From Megalonaias nervosa (Eukaryota > Mollusca > Bivalvia > Unionida > Unionidae): DNA of 64,000 nt. Positions within the stretch are counted from its first letter, which is position 1. Every line of letters starts with the position of its first letter. The position numbers were made by a program, and so were the translations under genes. Below, piece after piece: positions 57,101 to 64,000 of the stretch. The notes below the pieces were generated by a model. That model did not search any database, was not told where the DNA came from, and was given only the letters and a program-made list of their open reading frames with translations. Where the stretch lies: the NCBI GenBank assembly GCA_016617855.1, contig JAECUM010003304.1:62001-126000 (forward strand). Direction: 5' to 3'.

Positions 57101-59699
57101 TAGGAAATCTTTGTCAATCAGTTTTAGCTATTACCATGTTGATCATTATTTTACACTTGACTTGTCAAGGTTTGACATTTTACATTCAACATTGTTTCTT
57201 GCACAAATTACATGCCTGTATTATCCCATTTAATACCAAATGTGTTTTCTCCATTATGTGGTTGCTTGATGGGAGCATCACGACCCGTGTATTAAATATG
57301 AAGTTTCAGGTTGTTCGTGTTTCGTGGTAAATGAACTTTTCATCGATTGAGTCAAGTTCTTATGATGCCATTTTTGCGACTCATGACCTTGATGGTTCGA
57401 TATTACAGGTATGTGATTCACATATATTTACACTCAGATGAAGTCACAGTGAACTTATTGCCGAAAGTAATACTGACTTTATATAAAAACTAAGAGATTT
57501 ATTAAGTAATGTAATTTGTTTTGTGCTAGTTGCAACCTCCCTAGCAACCACAATTCTTTTAGTACCATTATACCCTATCATTGGTTTGCCACAGTTTATC
57601 CATTCGGGAACTGTTGTTCTGCTACTGAAAACTATATAGACAAATTAGGATACAGAGTTTTTGTCTCAGAGTTTTGTACAGAGTAAGATGTAAGATATAA
57701 GATGTGAGAATGTTTTTATCACATAGTAGGTATGGTTTCTCTATAGTATGTGCAGTTTCATATTTTTTATGTTAACACACGTTAAAATATCACTTTATGT
57801 GATTCTGATTGGTCCAAATAAGCCCATGAAATTATTGTGCAGTATTCTCTTTACTGATTGGCTGGGATCGTGGGAAAACCTTTTTAACCCCGCCTTCTGG
57901 ATGTTTTGCTTTGAATGAACATTTTTGGCGGCCATTTTTTAACTCGACTCGCTCGAGGAAATTGAGGAAAAATTATCTCGGCTGTCTGAATATGGCTATG
58001 TTACCCCAACAGGGGTTTGTTATGTCGTGTATAACAATATCATCACAAGAAAAATGGCGTAAAACTACAAGACAAGAACAGCAATAAGAAGTAAAACTAA
58101 GGGTATTGCTTATTTGATAGTGGGTGGTGGGGTGGGGGAGGGGAGGGGACAGTATATCTGTAACAGAGATATAGAATCCACCGTATATACAAGCATGGTT
58201 TAAATGATAACTTACAGAAGTAAATAAACTCACCTCTGTTTACAGAAGAATCGGGACATAAATGGGTCTCCTAACTGACAGAGCTTTATCCAACCACAGC
58301 ATCTTTACGCAGTGTATATGAGATACAAATCCAACTCAAAAAGAAATTTGTTTACGTCTTCTGTACAGTCTATTGTTCTAAATCAAATACTGCAAATATC
58401 TGGTCACAAATGCATTGCAGTAAATGTGGGAATTTTTGCATCCAGTAATCCTATTTCACATGGAAATCGCAACAATGTAATGTTTAGTTCTGAAAGTGAC
58501 ATTTGAGGGTAAACATGTACTCTAGGCCTACTGTGTACCGTATCATATAATGTTGCAAGAATTGCACTAGACTGAGGTTTACCAGTTTGCCACATCTGAT
58601 TCGTTGGCGGATTCGGTCTGCCAATTCTGATTGGTTCAGTAATGTTACATGGTTAAAAACCGAAGGTTATATATTGGAGTGGAAGACAGTACTTGTCAGA
58701 TAACTGCAGAGTGCGTTCAAATTCAAAACTAGAAGTAACACCTGTGAAGTCCCACACCCTTTTTAGGTAATGACGTATATAAATTGTTATAATAATAATA
58801 ATAAATAATAATATAGGACTGGCAAAGTAAGACTGGAAAAGTAATAATAATACTCTGAATTATTTGGACATTATTTAGGTGGAAAGCTAGTAAAATAAGC
58901 AGTACTTTGAACATTTGAACGTCCATGTTTTAACAGTATGCAGAGGCAAGCATTTTGGAAAATTAGGTAGGAAATGTTTGAGTAAGTAAAATTAATCTAA
59001 CAAATTGTCATGCAGTTATCTCCCACCACATTGGTAACCTGGGTTAAATGAATACAAAGCAAATCTTCAACTCTCGTCAGTTGGGATCACTGTATGATTT
59101 CCAATCATTATTTCATTTATTTAACATTGAAACAGACTGTTATGTGCTGAGACATTTTATTGAAATGATCTAGGAACAAGACATCGAAAATTAACATCAA
59201 TATCTAATTGCTACAGTACAAGAGTGCAAGCAATGAGTGTTTCCTTGCAGGGGTATATTTGTCTTATCCCAGTGAATATTTTGTACTGGTGACAGCTTTC
59301 CAGTTTCTTAGTTGTGTTACTCACATTAAACATTTTTTGTTTTACTATTGAGTGGAACTTCTTCAATGAACCCTCCCTAGCAGACAGGAAGGGTCGCTTA
59401 CAATATTTTCATGTTTCCATGGAGAATTCTAAAGTATTAGTCCTTAATTTCTATTTGCTGTCTTCATTTGAAAGATTTTTCATTTCACCCCCTCCTCCAA
59501 CACACAAACACGTATACACCCTTATTTCTTCAGGAAAATGATGTTGATGCAATCCACCCAGGATATGGTTTCCTCTCTGAGCGTTCAGATTTTGCTGAGG
59601 CCTGTGTTGATGCTGGTATAAAATTTATTGGCCCCTCACCCCATGTGGTTTGGAGAATGGGGGACAAAGTGGAGGCAAGACAAGCTGCAGTAGAAGCAG
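54150..59699 (+). CDS. PC: Pyruvate carboxylase gene, first three coding exons
   Basis: Biotin-dependent mitochondrial enzyme converting pyruvate, bicarbonate and ATP to oxaloacetate (anaplerosis, gluconeogenesis). Coding exons are 54208-54406, 55397-55581 and 59534-59699; phases join cleanly (1/2 and 0). The first 60 residues form a basic leader ([18 protein letters not shown]) expected to target mitochondria. The biotin carboxylase N-terminal domain follows: [70 protein letters not shown]. The order and spacing match animal PC rather than PCC or MCC alpha subunits, mainly through [16 protein letters not shown] and YLNIPDII. The ATP-grasp, carboxyltransferase and BCCP domains lie right of the window. 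An acceptor (TTATTGCAG at 54149) before the ATG indicates an upstream noncoding exon. Confidence 0.95.
54208..54406 (+). CDS. PC: PC coding exon 1 (leader and start of BC domain)
   Basis: 66 codons plus one base. ATG at 54208 follows 58 nt of 5' UTR after the acceptor. The donor is GAG/GTAAGT. It encodes the mitochondrial leader and ends KKLLVANR plus a split Gly codon. Confidence 0.93.
54407..55396 (+). other. PC intron 1
   Basis: 990 bp. It contains three tandem copies of a 27-bp unit (TTACCTTGAAAACACATCCC TACTGTA) at 54706-54790. Otherwise AT-rich. Confidence 0.8.
54706..54790. repeat. 27-bp tandem repeat, three copies
   Basis: Three near-identical copies of TACCTTGAAAACACATCCCT ACTGTAT; a minisatellite inside PC intron 1. 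Confidence 0.95.
55397..55581 (+). CDS. PC: PC coding exon 2
   Basis: Two bases completing Gly, then 61 codons ([20 protein letters not shown] ... IPDIINIAK). Acceptor TTTTTTCTGCAG, donor GTATGC. It encodes the first Rossmann-like unit of the biotin carboxylase N-terminal domain. Confidence 0.95.
55582..59533 (+). other. PC intron 2 (3.95 kb)
   Basis: Holds the 52-bp minisatellite (55850-56720). A CpG-richer segment at 57780-58680 has GCGGCCATTTTT, CTCGACTCGCTCGAG and two CTGATTGGT words; it may be an inserted element, but I could not define its ends. The remainder is AT-rich and unremarkable. Confidence 0.6.
55850..56720. repeat. ~52-bp minisatellite, about 16 copies
   Basis: Unit GCAGTGCATGGCATAAGGAT, AAAATTGATGAAAGTTGTTA, TACAATACAAGT (in succession). 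Copies are spaced 49-53 bp with numerous substitutions, so it is moderately old. Confidence 0.93.
59534..59699 (+). CDS. PC: PC coding exon 3
   Basis: 55 codons plus one base: [53 protein letters not shown] and a split Gly codon. Acceptor TTATTTCTTCAG, donor GTAATT. It contains the biotin carboxylase HPGYGFLSE signature. Confidence 0.95.
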
Positions 59700-60096
59700 G
59701 TAATTAATCATATCCTCATTTCGGTGGATATATTATGATTGGTCGTTCCATTTGTGTCCCTATATGTGTCTATCAAACCTTGCATCCATATATCAGTTGT
59801 TTCTGATTGGAATCTGAACTCTTTCTTCTGAGAAAGTGTGGCCATATTTGATATAATGTTTTGCAAAGATATGTAGAAGATGGTGAATTTTTCCAATTTT
59901 GGATGCAGCTTCTGGAGGGATGGGGGTTGGTTTGTATTGGTTCAAAAAGTTATTTGGGAAGTCAGTGTAGTAGAGTACTGTACTTTAAATTCATGGGTAT
60001 AAAATTTTGTGGTATGGTTCAAAAATACATATTCATGGGTATTTAATTTTGTGGATTTCTCATTTGCAGGAGAAAGGACAATACAGTATTGAGCTT

Positions 60097-60099
<3 letters not shown>
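59700..60099 (+). other. PC intron 3, proximal part
   Basis: AT-rich; no repeat recognised before the split AT microsatellite. Confidence 0.5.

Positions 60100-60135
<36 letters not shown>
60100..60135. repeat. (AT)n microsatellite, left half
   Basis: About 17 AT repeats up to the transposon end. The right half resumes at 61320-61372. Confidence 0.95.
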
Positions 60136-60138
<3 letters not shown>

Positions 60139-61319
60139 TAGTCCCCCTCTTGAACGGCCCCCCTGACCAGCGGCCACCCGCTCCTTACAGCCAGAATCCG
60201 ACGGCACCGAAGAGTTTGTGTTCAAAAGTACCCCTCACGAAAGGCCACCCCGCTAACGCGACCAGCGGCCAGCATATTAGTACAAAAATATAAAATTTAC
60301 CCCTCACAAGCGGCTGCATTTTATTTTGTAATATGTATCCAGAACCAGTTTTATTCATAACGTGTGTTAAGTAATCTAATTTCTGTTTCCTGATGTTAGG
60401 TTTTCGTTACTGAAAGAAGTGTTGACTAAAGTACATGTACCGCTAAGGTTAATATTATATCATTTACGCCTCATGAGAAGCCACATTTATTTCATAAAGC
60501 TGAGAAAGACCAAATTTTAATCCATACAAAAAGGTAAGTACACGTAATCCAATTAGCCTTACTGCTGTGTTATCATGAGATGTCCGGTTTAGTCACTCTG
60601 ATAATTGTTAAGATTACAATTATTGAACAGTGGTAACAGCTGAGAAGTGGTGGTATTGATGTACAATACACATATCAGAGGGAAAATGGTTTGATAGCCT
60701 TTATGGCTTCCCTTTGTAAGATGTTGAGCTTGTTCACTTTCATAATTAGTGGCTATTACTACTGACAATAATTGTCAAAATTACAAATCCTAACGGCCGC
60801 GAGGTGCTATTGTTCAGATCAAATCTGCATTCATATCGAAGCCGTTTTGGCTTCTCTCACTTAGTGTAAAGAAATGTAAACACAGATAGGGTACCAGACT
60901 GCGACTAATGAATCACATGACAGGATCGCTGCCTTTAAAAAACACATGGCATTTTGTTTAAATGCAGAAAAGTTGTTTTATCAGTCTTGTAGTTGGCAAC
61001 ACTGATGATTACAACCGGACATAATTGTTAAGATCATAACAGGGTCAGCATAGTCTAAAAATAGATTTTTGCAGACACACACAGAGAGAAATTAGCCTTG
61101 AACAAAACAGGGTACCAGACAAAGACCGAAAAATCACCTTTTAATAATTAGTGTTACTTTTAAATGAAGATATTAAATGCTTTGAAGAATGTAGATTTCT
61201 TATTGCGTACATTAAATACACTTCTCACAAAAATTTATTCCCACTCTGAAAAAGCCACCCATCTTATAAGGCCACTTTCCCGGTGCAGAAGGGGTGGCCA
61301 TATAAGAAGGGGACTACTG
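60136..61319. mobile_element. 1.2-kb TA-flanked DNA transposon, pogo/Tigger-like ends
   Basis: Ends CAGTAGTCCCCCTCTTGAAC and (inverted) CAGTAGTCCCCTTCTTATAT match over the first 16 bp with one change. TA lies next to both ends within an AT microsatellite. Subterminal GCGGCCA/GGCCAC words recur (60145-60310, 61250-61310). There is no transposase ORF, so it is non-autonomous. It is more GC-rich than its surroundings. Confidence 0.82.

Positions 61320-61372
<53 letters not shown>
61320..61372. repeat. (AT)n microsatellite, right half, with a short duplication after it
   Basis: About 24 AT repeats. It is followed by two copies of TTGATTAAAGCTATATTAAC ATTTAATTCCAT-like sequence (61375-61405 and 61427-61457). 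Confidence 0.95.
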
Positions 61373-61374
<2 letters not shown>

Positions 61375-61457
61375 TGATTAAAGCTATATTAACATTTAAT
61401 TCCATTTATTTTGATATATATATCATGATTAAAGCTATATTAACATTAAATTCCATG

Positions 61458-62985
61458 TATTTTGAATAAACAGGCCTAATGCCTCCTTCAGTAATTAGGT
61501 TCGTTAGGTTAGTTATTCATTTTTAACACTTGGAAATTACGTGCTAAACAGTGCAAGTGACAGCAAACTGGACTTTTTTAAAACAAAGCTTGTTCTTTTT
61601 CAGATATGTTGCCCAATCATAATACATTAGGAGTAAAATGATTACCTCACAAATCAATTCTGCCCAAGCATGTTTATAGCAACAAAAGTGTTAATGATTG
61701 TCTGCTCACCTAGATTAAAGACAGACAAGAGTGATTTCCCATTTGGTAGAAGGATTGGTTCCATATTACTGACATAAATGAGTTACTACTTTTGCTGATG
61801 CTAGGAAACATGCTTTTTTCAAGATACCTTGCAAAATTGAATCTGTTTATAACTTTACGTCATTTGAATGATTTTAGTCAGTTTTCTTGAAAGTATACTC
61901 TCTCAATACTTCTGTTTATTTCTCACTCTATGTCTAGCATGGACAAAGAATTGGCAGTCCATTCTACTTTAATTAATTTCAAAGAAATTTATCAGGCAAG
62001 CAAAAAGTGAGGAAATGAACCAAACATGCCAACTCCATCAGGTTCACTACCACACCTCAACTGACACCTTATTACCTTATTAGCAGAAGTGTTGAAGATT
62101 GACAGGTCACCAGCTCAGAAAAAAATTAATCCTGCTAGATCATCATGAGCTTGACATGCTATTTCAATGCCACCACTGCCTCAACAACCACAGCAGGTCT
62201 TCTCAATAGTACATCTAGGACCAGTACCATCTTGGTACTGGGATGAGTCTGGATAAGTGATGAACATACTGACACATTCAGATATGGCTGTGGTAGCTAG
62301 TACTAGACATTGGCATTAGATGACAATTAGTTTCGGACAACATCAGTTCCAACATAGCCTTGACCTAGATCTATAGCACATGGGACTGGGTACAGTGAAC
62401 TATTTTCCTAGTATACCAGGCACAGCTTCATGATGCATATATTCTGAACAACTGGAATAGCAATGATTCTAACTCGGAATTGATTTTTCAGCACTGGCAT
62501 TGATTAAAGAAGTTCCTCTATCCAGTGTGGACCTCCTGGAAGTATTGCATATCAACATTGAACGACATTGAGATCAGCCTTGGCTCTGTCATCATCCTGC
62601 ACCTTCTATGCTTTACGGCCATGCTTAAGTCTTGGATGTACATTACCACTCCCTGACCAATAATATTATGCCCCATGAACATCTGGAGATAGTTTCACAA
62701 CTTGGTCAGATTCCAGTCCTGCTCAGTGTCCATCTTGGCCAGCTTTGTTGCATGCATCACAGGAGGTGTCCATATTACCCCATTTGTTTGTCTTGAATGC
62801 TCACATTTGCCATTTTCTCTGCTTGGTCCTATATCCAGAGAAGGCATCCTTCGATGCATCATTTTTTGTTTTCCAGCTTCTGCCACCTGGGTTTTGCCTG
62901 CCTACTCCTTTTTTCATGTGCATCTTAAAGGTTCCCTCAGATTTTTTTATTAATAACCAACAAAGTCCAGCCAATATTCAAACAA
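61458..62985 (+). other. PC intron 3, anonymous
   Basis: No repeats recognised. The 62.0-62.95 kb part is GC-richer than the rest of the intron and may belong to the retroelement relic that follows. Confidence 0.4.
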
Positions 62986-63029
62986 GTTGATGATTTATTA
63001 CATTGCTGAGAGAGCTTCAAGACCTGAGT

Positions 63030-64000
63030 GTCAGCAGACCTTTTCTTTCACTGTAATGACTCCCATAAAATTTTGAGGTTTCTGTATAAGATACATCTGC
63101 CTTTTTTCAAACTTAGATTCCAGTATCAACAGAAAAATTGCAGGCCTGAGAACTCCTTTCTTGACACACAACTGTTTTGGAATGTCATTGCTGTAGGAGT
63201 CATGCTCCACTTGGGATCTGAATAGCCTAGCCTCATTCACTCATAGCCTAGCTGGTCATTTGTGGGAGTCTGTCTCATAGATAATATGTGTTCTGAACTT
63301 GGCAGCATAATACACAGTTACCAGTTCCAAAGAATTGTCAATGAACTTACAGCTTACAGAATACATAGACCTTTCTCATCATGTCCAGAATGATTCAGGA
63401 ACAAGGCCACACTTGAATACAGCCATTGTCATCCAGTCTGCTTTTCCATGGTCATATAGAGGAAGTTTGGAAATGAGCCACCCGAGAAGCAAATCTTATA
63501 TATGCACAGCATCCTAGAGTGTAGTCCTCATTCCAGAATAGAGACAAGAAAAACAGGAAGGACCATCGTTGTTCCTGCCAAATGGGGAAGCCATCCTACA
63601 TGCCCTTTTCTCAACACAGTTTCCAAGGGCCACTGATGACAAAAAGCAGGGAGCAGAGCCACCTCCACATCCATGACTGTCAAATACCTGTCTGGTATTC
63701 CTCAAAAAAAACTTGTGAGCTATATTTTAGATCAAGACATGAGACATAAAATCTCTTGTTTCACTTCTTCTCTACATTTGATTCCTTGTCAACAATGACG
63801 AATCTAATATCCACTCTCAGCATTTTACCTGCTTGGGCATGGACTTCAAAATGATGTGGCCAGGTTCTGTCTACTTGAAGAACACACCATAGAAATAATC
63901 TCAGGGGTGTTTACTGTTCTGTCAAAAAATTGCATCTCAGCATAGGAATTTCTTTGCCTATAGGATGTCCTCAAAATTCTGGTCAAGCTCATCATCTCAG
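63030..64000 (+). pseudogene. Possible DIRS-like reverse transcriptase relic
   Basis: Plus-strand fragments resemble the RT of tyrosine-recombinase (DIRS-type) retrotransposons. SHKILRFLYKIHLPFFKLRF at about 63060-63120 resembles (S)HRKFLRFxxxGxxYQFxxLPFG. LFWNVIAVGVMLHLGSE at about 63170-63220 resembles xxFTKVxxxxxxHLRSxG. FLVNNDESNIHSQHFTCLGM at 63786-63845 resembles LVNxEKSxLxPxQxFxYLGM. The last two are further apart than expected, so something is inserted or rearranged. No YLDD motif is intact. The relic runs off the right edge. Confidence 0.4.

Noticed and set aside
54208..59699. Propionyl- or methylcrotonyl-CoA carboxylase alpha subunit instead of PC
   Set aside because: [28 protein letters not shown] and the long leader fit PC; acyl-CoA carboxylases have different residues at these places.

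Overview
The window looks like an AT-rich animal nuclear genome: GT-AG spliced genes, tRNA-derived SINEs, non-LTR retrotransposons and many cut-and-paste transposons. The repeat mix (diverged ~130-150 bp tandem arrays ending in a short hairpin, (AAC)n-tailed SINEs, ISL2EU, Maverick/Polinton and DIRS-like relics) points to a lophotrochozoan, most likely a mollusc. That taxon call is an inference.

Two host genes are recognisable. On the minus strand, 22307 down to 2728, lie the first five coding exons of a TAF6L-like protein (histone-fold subunit of SAGA-type coactivators, 211 codons visible); the gene continues past the left edge. On the plus strand, 54150 to 59699, lie the first three coding exons of mitochondrial pyruvate carboxylase (mitochondrial leader plus start of the biotin carboxylase domain); the gene continues past the right edge. 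A CpG-richer segment near 28.98-29.58 kb has a strong minus-strand donor (29218) and a strong plus-strand donor (29525). It may be a shared divergent promoter with untranslated first exons of both genes.

Most of the rest is mobile or tandem DNA. 0-1.6 kb: 48-bp minisatellite. 3.1-6.2 kb: diverged tandem repeats and a SINE. 9.75-12.43 kb: a hAT element with another transposon nested in it. 13.4-14.6 kb: hairpin-ended repeat array. 15.3-16.7 kb: a SINE in a GA microsatellite, a hAT MITE and a long palindrome. 18.5-19.4 kb: a ~140-bp repeat array. 22.4-28.6 kb: SINE, MITEs and two LINE remnants. 29.6-33.65 kb: a small MITE and a decayed 3.5-kb DNA transposon I cannot assign to a superfamily. 34.9-35.4 kb: 63-bp satellite. 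36.1-42.0 kb: an almost complete ISL2EU transposon inserted in a tRNA-Met-like SINE. 42.4-45.4 kb: MITE, microsatellites, SINE. 48.2-50.0 kb: a broken Polinton-type DNA polymerase. 50-53.7 kb: diverged repeats and a CA microsatellite. 54.7-56.7 kb: PC intronic minisatellites. 60.1-61.3 kb: a TA-flanked transposon that split an AT microsatellite. 63-64 kb: a possible DIRS-like reverse transcriptase relic.

The most interesting region is the ISL2EU element. Its THAP/DDE transposase gene (plus strand) and its YqaJ-nuclease gene (minus strand) are interleaved: the nuclease catalytic exon sits antisense inside a transposase intron. The element has a perfect 10-bp terminal inverted repeat and a 2-bp AT target duplication, but the transposase carries a frameshift and a lysine where the third catalytic acid is expected. 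No tRNA gene, rRNA or CRISPR array was seen.
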